A model generated the notes under the pieces. That model was given only the letters and a program-made list of their open reading frames with translations, was not told where the DNA came from and searched no databases. 64,000 nucleotides of DNA from CAYJAD01 sp964371835. Its GTDB lineage: Bacteria > Desulfobacterota > Desulfovibrionia > Desulfovibrionales > Desulfovibrionaceae. Of the stretch, positions 24,701-34,117 are shown in pieces. The position numbers and the translations under genes are program-made. The stretch lies in the NCBI GenBank assembly GCA_964371835.1, contig CAYJOP010000001.1, positions 8,368 to 72,367 on the forward strand. The letters are read 5' to 3'. Position 1 is the stretch's first letter. The number at the start of each line of letters is the position of its first letter.

Positions 24701-25312
24701 TGCCGCAGAAGAACGCACAGCAACTGGCACAAGATCGCCTTCATTTTCTTTACAAATTTCTACATAGGCATTTTGAACAGCTTCTGTAACATCATCAGGA
24801 AGTTCCACTGATAAAATTGCAGCCTGCACAAGCACAGAACGCTTTCTTAATTGGTCAATACCCTCAGGTGAGGTTGCAAAGCCTTCAACTACGTTATTAA
24901 TAAAGGTACGAAGTGGGATGCGAACATCCTTTAAGCCAACGCTTGATTCACGAGCCATACGTCCAAGGCTTCGTACAAATTTTTGTAAAAATTCAGGATC
25001 TTGGTTTATTTCACTATCTTCCCAGTCAATGCGTTTATATTCCTTATCTACAACATTACGAATAACTGAGGCAATAACGCTTGTTTCATCAAGAAGCATG
25101 TGAAAAGCTATGGAAGAAATGGCCCTAAAATGTGGGGCTTGGATTCCTTTAATTTCAGAAATAAGGGCGGTATTGTAGTTTTTACCCCCCACAAGGAGTT
25201 CCGCACTTTCGCCAATTGCAACAATATCTGCGCCTGTTAGTACAAGTTTTGCTGTAATATCCACTCCAGATTTAGTGGTAGCAGCCTTTTGTGCGGTTTG
25301 TTTCTTCGTCAT
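21749..25312 (-). CDS. ppsA: Long-form phosphoenolpyruvate synthase
   Basis: This 1187-residue enzyme converts pyruvate to PEP with ATP. The start at ATG 25312 has GGAGG 6 nt upstream; a longer start at 25339 lacks one. The ATP-grasp domain has VAVRSSAAGEDS (about 197-208). The mobile phosphohistidine is His523 in GGDTSHAAITSRELG. The PEP/pyruvate barrel runs from about 826 to 1080 with Cys1024 in FCGQG. E. coli PpsA is about 790 residues: here there are an extra N-terminal ~150 residues, a charged helical insertion of about 185 residues (640-826) inside the barrel region, and a C-terminal tail of about 100. I recall similar long forms in Desulfovibrio near pyruvate carboxylase. Confidence 0.9.
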   Translation of the reverse strand: MTKKQTAQKAATTKSGVDITAKLVLTGADIVAIGESAELLVGGKNYNTALISEIKGIQAPHFRAISSIAFHMLLDETSVIASVIRNVVDKEYKRIDWEDSEINQDPEFLQKFVRSLGRMARESSVGLKDVRIPLRTFINNVVEGFATSPEGIDQLRKRSVLVQAAILSVELPDDVTEAVQNAYVEICKENEGDLVPVAVRSSAAGEDSRKKAFAGLQDTYLNMVGPEKVTQAYHWDCASAYNLRSMTYRREAILDALAKAEEVGDQSIAEIAKKEWAIEHTSLSVCMMQMINPVVSGTAFSADTATGCRGTVRKDLVSIDASYGLGEAVVGGKVTPDKLYVFQRDDGSEVVIRQMGCKDMKIIYDEKGGTKEVEVPELEALRWALSLSQAELVAKGVRAVSAAYDGMIMDTEFCIDAKDKLWFVQARPETRWNEELEQYPDTIFMRRHEVDPKAAAEAELIMEGNGASRGAGQGTVKYLRSALELNKISKGDILAAERTDPDMVPGMRIASAILADVGGDTSHAAITSRELGIAAVIGIQRLDKLRALDNTEVTVDGTTGRVYRGLLPLHEVGGEMDLSELPPTKTKVGLVLADVGQALFLSRLRDLAAFEVGLLRAEFMLGNISIHPSALEAYDNGTLEGVVQKQIKEMENRLSKVLREQIAAGLVVSDLKIREYVGEITGFNSEINKLNTDDSSLEPEEVLFKHRKMRDLEHKLDEHLEMATRRIDIIKTSNDLSDHVRIIMGFDDELALLSPTDSEDIKRRAEIESSIENHTEKVKDLPFVIGVLDNISRLREEVGLRTGLKKEMDEMHNLIDKIRALIKSRGFRTGKEHYVQTLAQNLSLFAMAFYGKTIIYRTTDFKSNEYRNLLGGNLFENLEDNPMLGYRGVSRNIHDWEIEAFKLARGVYGGTNLQMMLPFVRTMEEARSMRRYLDQVHKVRSGADDLKIILMSEIPSNAILAKQFIEEFDGFSIGSNDMTQMVLATDRDNASLGHIYDEEDPAVVWAMLVTIFTGQKYGKKVGFCGQGVSNSLIIRGLVAIAGIASASVVPDTYYQTVKDIAAIEAENISTDKLGAWLIKQHHDKLAALLEQEGYEHILKKFNKPQDISEWYEGELQRRHKKLREHLDTPKEGFYRDELERFRNKYHKPSIYATWDWNTTVNDALNQAGFKDFAEQKKALEEYRKKVW

Positions 25313-25503
25313 TGTTATCCTCCAAAATGGTGAGTACAAAAATGTGCAACAGTCTTAAATTATGTTATTCACGCCTATGAGTTTTAACAAAAAATTCCTA
25401 TTTTGTCTATTATATTATCTGTAATTCTTTGTAAATAAAACGGGTGGTTATGAAAGATTATTTATTCTTTGGATGTAGTTAATTTATACACATTTACTTG
25501 GAA

Positions 25504-26631
25504 TTATTTTAAGAAGTTGTAAGCGAAGTTTGACAACTTATTGCAAATGGGGTCAAGGATTTTGGCACTAAAAAAAACTCCCGCAGTATTTAAGAAAATT
25601 GCCGCAAAAAATGTCAAAAATAACGCTATATTATAACCATATAAATTGTGCAATTCAATAAACATCCAAGAAGATACAGAAAGCATAATAATGCAATGAA
25701 CCATGATTATGGCAAATATATAATTACCGCAAGATACTAAGTATTTATTTTGAAAAACTTTTTGCAAGCAATCTAAATAAAAAACACTTAGCAAAATACT
25801 TAATGCACTAATAACTTTAAATATATCTTGTAATTTATAATTAATAGTTAAACCGTCCAAGGTTAGCCCAAGGCTTAAACCGCCAATAAATAAAGACCAA
25901 CCCACCACGGCTCTAACCTTGGCTGAAGATGGATTTTTAAGTTCCCTATGGGCAAGGCTTGCAACCATAATGCCACCAACAAATGGCATGGCCCAAGGTA
26001 ATGCAAAGTAAGAAGCCACTAAGATAGTAAAATAAATGTACATATGTTTTTTGGACGAAGCAAAAAACAATAACAAAGCATAACCAATATATGAACCTAA
26101 GAAAATAATGTGCATGCACCAAAGCACAGATATATAGCCGCCATCACCCTTCCAAAAAGCTCTAAACAGACCACTAATAAATGCATCAGACCATGAAAAA
26201 TCACCCTGCATGAGAGCCGCAGACCAACTTAAATTAAGTAAGGTTGCCACTTCTTCATTAAAATAGCCGCCATTTACATATATGGCGTAGGAAATAAGTG
26301 TAAAAATTAAAGTATAAGGCAAAAAGCGGAAATAGCGTATAATGGCTTGTTTTTTAATCCAACCCACATCTTGTCTATTGAAAAAATGCCAAGCTGGCAA
26401 AAAACTAATGATGGTAAAAAATAATATTAAAAAAAACGACCCATTTACTATGAATGATATGGGCGCATTTTCCCAAAAATAGCTAATTTTGTTGGCATCT
26501 TCTATACCAGAATTCCAACCCACAAAACCGCTATTAACTACAAACTCCATAACATAGTGCAATATAACAACAAAGATAGCACAAAAAGCCTTTAGACCAT
26601 CAAGGTATGGTATGCGGATATTAGCTTTCAT
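25504..26631 (-). CDS. Acyltransferase 3 family membrane protein
   Basis: This 375-residue protein has about ten membrane segments. The N-terminal motif is YLDGLKAFCAIFVVILHYV, where the H of the family's LD-G-L-R-G...H pattern is the expected catalytic His. These proteins O-acylate surface polysaccharides, lipids or other carbohydrates. It begins 27 nt after the pyruvate carboxylase stop on the same strand, so it may share the transcript, although no functional link is obvious. The acceptor cannot be inferred. A 190-bp gap to the PEP synthase follows downstream. Confidence 0.85.
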   Translation of the reverse strand: MKANIRIPYLDGLKAFCAIFVVILHYVMEFVVNSGFVGWNSGIEDANKISYFWENAPISFIVNGSFFLILFFTIISFLPAWHFFNRQDVGWIKKQAIIRYFRFLPYTLIFTLISYAIYVNGGYFNEEVATLLNLSWSAALMQGDFSWSDAFISGLFRAFWKGDGGYISVLWCMHIIFLGSYIGYALLLFFASSKKHMYIYFTILVASYFALPWAMPFVGGIMVASLAHRELKNPSSAKVRAVVGWSLFIGGLSLGLTLDGLTINYKLQDIFKVISALSILLSVFYLDCLQKVFQNKYLVSCGNYIFAIIMVHCIIMLSVSSWMFIELHNLYGYNIALFLTFFAAIFLNTAGVFFSAKILDPICNKLSNFAYNFLK

Positions 26632-26658
26632 AAAACCTCTAAAATTATTCTAGGGCCA

Positions 26659-29600
26659 TTAAGACAGTTGATCACCACAATATGGGCAAAAATCAATATT
26701 ATCCATGGGTATTGGCTGACAACAAGCTGAATTATTGCACACACGAGGCACAGCCCCAAGCTCAACAATAAGCTCGCCTTCACGCACAGAAACCATTTGC
26801 TTGCTTTCTTTATAATCTGCGCTTTTAAGCACACGCAAAACAATGCCGTCCATGGGTGCAAGCACGGCCTTTTCTTGCTTCATGATGGACACGTTAAAGA
26901 GTTCTTCACCTTTTTTAACCATATCACCAGGGTGAACATATGTTACCCATAGGTCACCATTACTTGGTGCTGCCACATGGTGTGGATTATTAGGATCTGC
27001 TTTAGCAATGCCTTTGCCACCAACATTGATAGGTTCAGTTACTTGCACATCCACTGCCATCATTTCTGAGTCAAGCACATAGCGACAAACGGAAAGTCCA
27101 GCAGAATTTGGTTCAGAAAAACCTGATATTATAAGATGATGCGGCTTGCCGTTACTGTCTTCAAAGTATAAATCTTGCCCTACTTTTAGGCCTTCAAACC
27201 AAACATTCAGTGGTAAGGTGTTAGCATTACCAAATGTTTGTTTATACTGCATGGTTTTAATGGCATCACCTGGGTGATTTAGATAAAGGACAAATTCTTC
27301 CTTCGTAGGTTTGCGGCGAAGAATGTCAATAAGGGCATTTTCTTCAGCTATAAGGTCAATATCTTGTAAGGTTTCCAAGGGCGAAATGTCCACACGTTGT
27401 TCAATGGCGCTCTTCCAATTATTTCCAAAGGCGCTTTTATAAACCCAGTCTGAAGGAAAGCCCAAGGGCAACTTGCCAAATTTACCAAGTAACAAATTAC
27501 GAAAGGCATCATTACAATCTGTATAAAGACTAAGCCTTGCCTTTTTCATTTCATCACTAAGGTTTTCTTCTGTATTATTGGTTACTTCCTCAAGCACACT
27601 CAATAGAAAGCGCACTTCATCTTCACCACCACGCTTCCAAGCACCAGTCACTGCTAAGAATGCTGTATTCCAAGTAATTTGTGAACCAGGTGTTACATCA
27701 TGGTAGCGCACAATTTTGCGTGTGCCAGCAAGAAATTTTAACATATAGGGCAAGAGGTGTATATATCCTTGCTTGACAGCACCTTCCTGTGAGGAGGATG
27801 TTGCCCCGCCTGGCATGGCGTGCTCCACAACATCATAGTCAATTCCTTGGAAATATGGCGCACAATAGCGATCATAATAAGGCATAATTTGCTTACAAAC
27901 GAAGTTTGCATCACGAATGGCGGCTTTATTAAGGTTTGTTTCAAGGCCAAGTTCATCTTCAAGATAAGCTGCCATGGAAAGTACATCGCCTTGACCATAG
28001 GAGCGCACTGCTGCACCAAGTCCCACATCTAAAATATGCGCACCAGCTTTTGCGGCCGCACCACAGGCAGGCACAAATAGGCCGTCGGTATAATGCCTGT
28101 GATAATGTAAAACAAGGTCAGGCCAACGTTTGCGCAAAGATGTAACAAGCTCATGCATAAAGCGTGGAGGGCAAACGCCTGCCATATCTTTAAGGCCAAG
28201 TATAATATTTTGTGTGGCCTCGTGCACACTACCACCCATGGAGGCCGCCACCATACCAAGTAAGCTTTCAGTCACCTGCATATAGTGTGCAACATCAAAG
28301 CCTTTTGCCCATGAAAGGGACAAAGCCGGCTGAAATACTACATCCTTGCGTGACATAACAACATCTGCCAGCGGACGCATGTTTTCCACATGGTTTAAAA
28401 AATCAAAACAACGAATAATTTGATAATCTTCACAAATCATCTCACCAGTAAGCTGCATTAAATTGCGTGGTTGTGGTGTATAGCCAAGTACGTTGGTGGA
28501 GCGTACTAAAATTTGCTTAAGTGTTTTTGGTGCAAAACGATTCCACTCTTTAGCCTCAGTGAATGGATAGGTCATATTGGCCATCATGGCCACATGAAAA
28601 TGCGCACCGCCGCCATTTTCAATGGAAAAATAGTTGGCATTATCAAGATATGGCCCAATGAGTGCGTCCTCAGCCAAGCGAAAGCGATTGCCACTATTGG
28701 ATTGTGTGAAATCTCTAGGTGTTGTGTCTGTAAAGTGCACATGCTTGCTCTCACGAATATAGGCGAGTAAGTCCTTTCTATCTCCATGAGGATAAGGTGA
28801 AGGTGCGCGCCTATCAGCACTCACAATGCGTGGAAGCACTGGGTCAAAATCAGGCATTCTTGGGGTATTAATGGAGCGATACTCACCTAACTGCACATAT
28901 GGATTATATCCCTTGGCAGATATTTCTGCCACAAGGCTTGCAATGCGCTCACCTTCTGGAGCTGCATCAGTATAGTGCATAAGTTCAGGAGTTTGCGCAA
29001 TAAAATTAGTGTCAAATGATGCTGTATAAAATTGTGAATGTTTAAGCACTTGTCTAAAAAACGGAATGGTAGTCTTAATGCCACCAATAATATATTCATC
29101 CAATGCACGTTGCATAATGCTAATGGTTTTATCCCACTCACGAGCATAAGATATTAACAAAGCGCCAGCGGAGTCATAGTTTGGTGGAAACTCATACCCA
29201 GCAGTCATATTAGAATCAAGGCGCACACCAGGTCCGCCAGGGGACACATAGCGAGTAACCAAACCAGAATTCGGCGCAAATTGATTTTGTGGGTCTTCAC
29301 AATTAATACGCACTTGCATGGAAAAGTGCATGGGCATAGTTTTTTCTTCACTAAGGCGCAATTTTGCCCCAAAAGCTATGGCAATTTGCTCCTCCACAAG
29401 GTCAATGCCATAGCGACATTCAGTAATACCATGCTCCACCTGCAAGCGAGTGTTTACCTCAATTAAATATGGTTCACCTTCCTCTGTTACCAAAAACTCT
29501 ACAGTGGCAAGCGAAGTAAAGCCCACTTCACGAATTAAATGGCAAGAATATTCTTTAAGTTTTTTGCGTAGTTCAGGCGTCAAACCAGCCCAAGGAGATG

Positions 29601-30366
29601 GCGTAATTTCAATAAGCTTCTGATGATTACGCTGTACAGTACAATCACGCTCATCAAATGCAAAAACATTACCAAATTTATCTGCAATTACTTGAATTTC
29701 AATATGTCTTACCTTTGTGAGGTATTTTTCAACAAAAAGTCGTGGGTTACCAAAAGATGCTTGGGCCATGGTGGAAGCCTTAAAGAAAGCATCTTCAAGC
29801 TCCTCTTCATTGAATATGGCAAAAATACCTCTACCACCGCCGCCACCTTCGGCCTTAAGCATAATAGGTAGGCCAATTTCTTTAATAATATTGCGTGCTG
29901 TATCCATATCCACAGCACCATCAGAACCAGGAACAACAGGTACACCAAGTTTTTTGGCAATGTTTCTTGCTTGAACTTTATTGCCAAGTGAATTCATTGC
30001 CTCAGCAGTTGCACCAATAAAGGTTATACCTGCCTCAGCACACTTTTGTGGAAATGCAGAATCTTCAGATGCAAACCCCCAACCAGGGTGAATGCCAACA
30101 ATTCCACGCCTTTTGGCAAGGGATATAATCCTGTCAATATCAAGGTAGGCGCGAGCATCCTTGCCAAGTAGCATAAGCTCTTGAGCCGTTGCCGCAGAAG
30201 GGGCAGTTTTATCAATATCAGTGGCAGTCATCACAGCAGTTGCATCAAAACGCTCACAAATGGAGCGGCAAATACGCCTTGCAGGAATACCACGGTTGGC
30301 AACTAAAATTGCCTTGCCTTGTAATAATTTTTGAACTTCGGCAAAGTTACGCATCTCTTCACTCAT
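26659..30366 (-). CDS. pyc: Pyruvate carboxylase with C-terminal zinc ribbon
   Basis: This 1235-residue multidomain enzyme makes oxaloacetate from pyruvate, bicarbonate and ATP. Biotin carboxylase spans about 14-480 (ATP-grasp with KAEGGGGGRG; VEKYL; IEVNTRLQVEHG). The carboxyltransferase domain spans about 560-850 (DTTPRDFTQSN, metal and pyruvate site) and is followed by the PYC/OADA domain. The biotinyl domain has acceptor Lys1163 in SIMKQEK, where the usual A-M-K-M motif is changed. Five Cys at 1210, 1215, 1216, 1227 and 1230 (CNNSACC...CPYC) make a zinc-ribbon-like tail not found in classic Pyc. It starts 11 nt after birA and is probably its substrate. Confidence 0.95.
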   Translation of the reverse strand: MSEEMRNFAEVQKLLQGKAILVANRGIPARRICRSICERFDATAVMTATDIDKTAPSAATAQELMLLGKDARAYLDIDRIISLAKRRGIVGIHPGWGFASEDSAFPQKCAEAGITFIGATAEAMNSLGNKVQARNIAKKLGVPVVPGSDGAVDMDTARNIIKEIGLPIMLKAEGGGGGRGIFAIFNEEELEDAFFKASTMAQASFGNPRLFVEKYLTKVRHIEIQVIADKFGNVFAFDERDCTVQRNHQKLIEITPSPWAGLTPELRKKLKEYSCHLIREVGFTSLATVEFLVTEEGEPYLIEVNTRLQVEHGITECRYGIDLVEEQIAIAFGAKLRLSEEKTMPMHFSMQVRINCEDPQNQFAPNSGLVTRYVSPGGPGVRLDSNMTAGYEFPPNYDSAGALLISYAREWDKTISIMQRALDEYIIGGIKTTIPFFRQVLKHSQFYTASFDTNFIAQTPELMHYTDAAPEGERIASLVAEISAKGYNPYVQLGEYRSINTPRMPDFDPVLPRIVSADRRAPSPYPHGDRKDLLAYIRESKHVHFTDTTPRDFTQSNSGNRFRLAEDALIGPYLDNANYFSIENGGGAHFHVAMMANMTYPFTEAKEWNRFAPKTLKQILVRSTNVLGYTPQPRNLMQLTGEMICEDYQIIRCFDFLNHVENMRPLADVVMSRKDVVFQPALSLSWAKGFDVAHYMQVTESLLGMVAASMGGSVHEATQNIILGLKDMAGVCPPRFMHELVTSLRKRWPDLVLHYHRHYTDGLFVPACGAAAKAGAHILDVGLGAAVRSYGQGDVLSMAAYLEDELGLETNLNKAAIRDANFVCKQIMPYYDRYCAPYFQGIDYDVVEHAMPGGATSSSQEGAVKQGYIHLLPYMLKFLAGTRKIVRYHDVTPGSQITWNTAFLAVTGAWKRGGEDEVRFLLSVLEEVTNNTEENLSDEMKKARLSLYTDCNDAFRNLLLGKFGKLPLGFPSDWVYKSAFGNNWKSAIEQRVDISPLETLQDIDLIAEENALIDILRRKPTKEEFVLYLNHPGDAIKTMQYKQTFGNANTLPLNVWFEGLKVGQDLYFEDSNGKPHHLIISGFSEPNSAGLSVCRYVLDSEMMAVDVQVTEPINVGGKGIAKADPNNPHHVAAPSNGDLWVTYVHPGDMVKKGEELFNVSIMKQEKAVLAPMDGIVLRVLKSADYKESKQMVSVREGELIVELGAVPRVCNNSACCQPIPMDNIDFCPYCGDQLS

Positions 30367-30377
30367 CTACTACCCCT

Positions 30378-31205
30378 CTAAGCACCTAAATTAAGACTTC
30401 CACTCAAGAAATATTTTTCATGTCCATTGACCATGAGCACTAATTCACCATCATTTCCCAAACCAGTAAGTATGCCATTAGTAAGATTATTTTCATCACC
30501 AATGCTTACAATTTTACCTTTCCAAAGTAAGTAGCTCTCTGCAACTTCACGCCAAACATTAGGCCATGGTGTAGGTAACACACTCCTATAACAAAAATAA
30601 ATGCGTCTTACAAGACAAAGCCAAAGCAGTTCAGCCAAATAAATATCACTAAATAAATCACTATTATTTTCAAGTGTTAACTGGTTCTTTGTACTATCTG
30701 ACATGGCTAAAATGCCAGCTTCAAAGGCTGTACCCTCTCGCATTAAATTATTTGCAGGTGCATCAACAATATTTATACCAATGCCTGCAATGGTAATACC
30801 TTGTTTTTCTTCTAAAAGAATACCACCAACCTTTTGCAAATTTAGCACCAAGTCATTAGGCCACTTTAGCTTAATGTTGATGCCAATTTGTTCTAAGGCT
30901 TGAATTATTAAAGCAGAAATAGCTGGTGCTGCCGCTGTGCTGTCAAAGGGAGCAGAATTTGGCAAACGCAAAGCCACATACATATTGCCAAGCGGAGACT
31001 GCCAAACTCTACGAGTTTGACCACGCCCATTGCTTTGACTTCTAGCAATAACAGAGCCCCACACAGGCAAATGTCCAGCTTGAACCAAGGACCATGCATC
31101 ATCAAGCACCGAACCTGTATCACCAAGCACTATAATTGGTGCTGGCAAATCTTTGCCAATCCACTGACTAGCACCTGCATAATATGTACAATTTTCTTTT
31201 TGCAT
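30378..31205 (-). CDS. birA: Biotin--[carboxylase] ligase (BirA, no DNA-binding domain)
   Basis: This 275-residue single-function biotin protein ligase attaches biotin to the carboxylase lysine. The ATP/biotin loop reads SNGRGQTRRVWQSP (about residues 58-71), a variant of GRGRxGRxW. KWPNDL lies near 119, followed by GGILLEEK and IGIGIN. There is no N-terminal HTH, so it does not repress biotin genes. It ends 11 nt before pyc, the natural substrate. The N-terminal ~30 residues (MQKENCTYYAGASQWIGKDL) are unusual for this family. Confidence 0.92.
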   Translation of the reverse strand: MQKENCTYYAGASQWIGKDLPAPIIVLGDTGSVLDDAWSLVQAGHLPVWGSVIARSQSNGRGQTRRVWQSPLGNMYVALRLPNSAPFDSTAAAPAISALIIQALEQIGINIKLKWPNDLVLNLQKVGGILLEEKQGITIAGIGINIVDAPANNLMREGTAFEAGILAMSDSTKNQLTLENNSDLFSDIYLAELLWLCLVRRIYFCYRSVLPTPWPNVWREVAESYLLWKGKIVSIGDENNLTNGILTGLGNDGELVLMVNGHEKYFLSGSLNLGA

Positions 31206-31315
31206 TTTTATATTTTTTGGGTAAGGCGAATTAGCTTTTTAATCAACCAAGAAAATTTACTCCCTACCCTAAGGCATATCTTCTCCAAAAACCTATAACT
31301 ATTTAATTTATTGTA

Positions 31316-31756
31316 TTATTGTGATTGAATACTGTTAATAGCTTCATCTTCCATCATTTCGCACAAAGCAAACATTTCATCACCATGATCATACCCTGCA
31401 ATATGCCCAAGTCCATGAGCTAATAAGTGAACAAAATGTGTAACTTTTTCTTGACCATATAGCAGGCATTCCCTGTGCAAAGTATCAACAGAAATTATAA
31501 TGGTATGTGGGTTATCAACAGTTCCCTGTGCATAATAAGATGGAAAAGACAAAACATTGGTCGGACCTTGGCAAGACAAATGCTCATTATTAATCTGCAT
31601 TATTACGCTGTCCCTAACCACATACAAAGAAATATGCCCAAGATCATGGGATATAACCTTGAGCATAACTTTAAGTATAACTTGAAGTTTTTTATTGTGA
31701 ATAGGGCACAACCACCCTGCTTCATTATAAAATTTAAAAAAATTATTTCCTGTCAT
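31316..31756 (-). CDS. ybeY: Endoribonuclease YbeY
   Basis: This 146-residue metal-dependent rRNA-processing nuclease has the zinc motif HGLGHIAGYDH (family H-G-x-x-H-x-x-G-x-D-H) at about residues 112-122. The TNVLSFP motif lies at about 65-71. It takes part in 16S rRNA 3'-end maturation. It is the third gene of phoH-pgpH-ybeY, a very common bacterial cluster. It starts 11 nt after pgpH ends. Confidence 0.95.
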   Translation of the reverse strand: MTGNNFFKFYNEAGWLCPIHNKKLQVILKVMLKVISHDLGHISLYVVRDSVIMQINNEHLSCQGPTNVLSFPSYYAQGTVDNPHTIIISVDTLHRECLLYGQEKVTHFVHLLAHGLGHIAGYDHGDEMFALCEMMEDEAINSIQSQ

Positions 31757-31767
31757 TATAAATAATT

Positions 31768-34083
31768 TTACTGTACTCGCCGCCCCATTGGTGAAACTGG
31801 CGAACCATTTAAAGTGCTAGTATTGGCTGTATTTTCTTTTTCATCTTCATTGGTTTTTTGCTTTTCATAGCCAGAAACCTTACCTATATCCTTTGGAGCA
31901 CCAGCAGGATAAACAATACGCTGATGAAAAATGCCAGTTAAAATACGCAAAAATTGTTCACTAATCTTATGTAAATCCTTAAAGGTAAGTTCAGATTCGT
32001 CAAGCTGCCCTTCGGAAAAAATACCTTTTACAATTTTATCAATGTGCCCTTTTAAGCGGGCTGGAGTTGGGTCACTTAAAGTACGAGATGAAGCCTCCAC
32101 CGAGTCAGCAAGCATAAGAATTGCTGCCTCCTTGGTTTGTGGACGTGGTCCAGGATAAGAAAAATCCACTTCCTTTGGACTTTCGCCCAAGGTAATGGCC
32201 TTTTGATAAAAGAATTGCATAATTCTTGTACCATGGTGTTGCTTAATAAGGTCACAAATTTCTTGACCTAATTTATTGCTTTCAGCAAGCTCTGTTCCTT
32301 TTTTTACATGCGAGGCTAAAATGAGCGCACTCATGGAAGGTGCTAATTTATCATGCTTATTGCGCCCTCCAAATTGATTTTCAATAAAATAATCAGGGTG
32401 CATTAACTTGCCAACATCATGATATAATGCCCCAACTTTACACAATAAGCTATTGGCTCCAATTACTTTTGCTCCAGCTTCAACCATATTAGCAACAACT
32501 AATGAGTGATGATAAGTGCCTGGCATTGTTACCATCATTTCTTGCATCAGGGGTTGCTCAAGGCTCATAAGCTCCATGAGCTTAAACCGTGTAGTATAAC
32601 CAAATGATAACTCTAAAATTGGACTAAAAGCAAAAAGCATGAGTAAGGAAATTACACTATTTGTTAAAACGCTTATTAACTGTGTTGGAAAATAAGCAAA
32701 TGGAGTTTGAGCAAGCGTTGCCGAAGCAAACCAAAAAACCACCTGCCCTATGGCAAGGGGTAAGATGCTCCAAACAACATCTTGACGAGTTTGGGCGCGC
32801 GTCACAAGCCATGTGGTTAACATTCCAGCAAGAAAATGGAAGAAAAATAATGTTATATCACCCTTAAACATAATTGTTGTAAAAAGGGCCAATAAAATTC
32901 CCATGGTGCAATAGCGGCGTGCCGCAAAAACCATGGCAACTAAACCCACAATACCAGCCACAGGAAAAGCATAAGCCAAGCTTAAAACATAGGCTGCATC
33001 ACCAGTCCCACTTGCAAAAACATATACAGATTTTGCACCAAAGGCTGTACAGGCAATTAATAATGACATAAGCACATGATCTTTAAATCGTAATGGTGTG
33101 CTTGGTTTGCCACTTGGGGCCATAAATAAGCCAAAGGAAATTATGGATGATAAAACGAAAAGACCTATGCTAAAACGACCATGAATCCATGTTGCAGCAG
33201 AGCTATTAACTGCTTGAATCATAGTTTGTTGTTCTCTTGTAACCAGCTCACCTTTACGAACTACCACCTCACCTCGTTGCAATTTATAGTAAACAGGTTC
33301 AACCTCAATGGCAGCGGCATCTGCTTTTTCATTGGTGGCAATGGTATTTAAGGTAAGTGAAGCAGGCATAAAAGCAGAAAGTAGTATTATAAGCGCACGC
33401 TGTTCACCACTGTTTAACGTGGTGTCGTTGCGTAACATATTGGTAAGTTGAATAAGGACTGATTGTAAATCTGGTAGGTTTGTAATATCTGGGCGCAACA
33501 TTTCAGCGCCAGTTTCACGCACCCGTATTATGGCACCGGCTTCTCCAACTCTTGAGCTACGAATATCACTAACTATGCCTTTATGTAATATTTCTCTAAC
33601 ATTTGGTAAGAGTGAATTTATCATATAAGTTTGCACTGTGGGATGAGCCAACTGCTCAAGGACGTCTTCTGTAACATCTACAGAAACAATGTCTTGTAAA
33701 TCTTGCACCACAGAGTGACCACTGGGCAAGTCGGAGCCATTAATCTCGTTTAATAAGCTTAATAGTTTATTACTAAAAATTTCATATGATTCATAACTTA
33801 AGTCAAAAACCAAGGGTTGTGATAAACTCACCTGCTCTCTACGAATATTAGTTGCAAGCACATCCTCCACAAGCAAATCTCGGCTTGCCACAACATCAGC
33901 ATCAGCAATGCTACCAGCCACAAAAATTTGTGGCCTATTATCAAAGTTTATGCCTGCAAGAACAGAAACTCCAAACAAGGTTATGAGCAAAATAATAAGA
34001 CCATAACCACAATGATGCCTTGAATATAGCATTGCAGCTAAGCTCTTAAAAGTATTTTCTTTACTATTAATTTGACGTGCCAT
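31768..34083 (-). CDS. pgpH: 7TM-HD domain protein, PgpH-type cyclic-di-AMP phosphodiesterase
   Basis: This 771-residue protein has one N-terminal membrane helix (about 18-38), an extracellular region (about 50-290) and about seven membrane spans (300-490). A C-terminal HD domain (about 520-690) has ALYHDVGKL, and then KHDKLAPSMSALI and IKQHHGT. This layout is the YqfF/PgpH family, characterised in Firmicutes as c-di-AMP phosphodiesterases. Whether this lineage makes c-di-AMP is not shown, so the substrate is inferred. It lies 34 nt after phoH and 11 nt before ybeY. A proline/serine-rich tail, GSPVSPMGRRV, ends it. Confidence 0.85.
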   Translation of the reverse strand: MARQINSKENTFKSLAAMLYSRHHCGYGLIILLITLFGVSVLAGINFDNRPQIFVAGSIADADVVASRDLLVEDVLATNIRREQVSLSQPLVFDLSYESYEIFSNKLLSLLNEINGSDLPSGHSVVQDLQDIVSVDVTEDVLEQLAHPTVQTYMINSLLPNVREILHKGIVSDIRSSRVGEAGAIIRVRETGAEMLRPDITNLPDLQSVLIQLTNMLRNDTTLNSGEQRALIILLSAFMPASLTLNTIATNEKADAAAIEVEPVYYKLQRGEVVVRKGELVTREQQTMIQAVNSSAATWIHGRFSIGLFVLSSIISFGLFMAPSGKPSTPLRFKDHVLMSLLIACTAFGAKSVYVFASGTGDAAYVLSLAYAFPVAGIVGLVAMVFAARRYCTMGILLALFTTIMFKGDITLFFFHFLAGMLTTWLVTRAQTRQDVVWSILPLAIGQVVFWFASATLAQTPFAYFPTQLISVLTNSVISLLMLFAFSPILELSFGYTTRFKLMELMSLEQPLMQEMMVTMPGTYHHSLVVANMVEAGAKVIGANSLLCKVGALYHDVGKLMHPDYFIENQFGGRNKHDKLAPSMSALILASHVKKGTELAESNKLGQEICDLIKQHHGTRIMQFFYQKAITLGESPKEVDFSYPGPRPQTKEAAILMLADSVEASSRTLSDPTPARLKGHIDKIVKGIFSEGQLDESELTFKDLHKISEQFLRILTGIFHQRIVYPAGAPKDIGKVSGYEKQKTNEDEKENTANTSTLNGSPVSPMGRRVQ

Positions 34084-34117
34084 AAAAAACCTAAAGTATT
34101 ACCTTAACATGTTTGAA

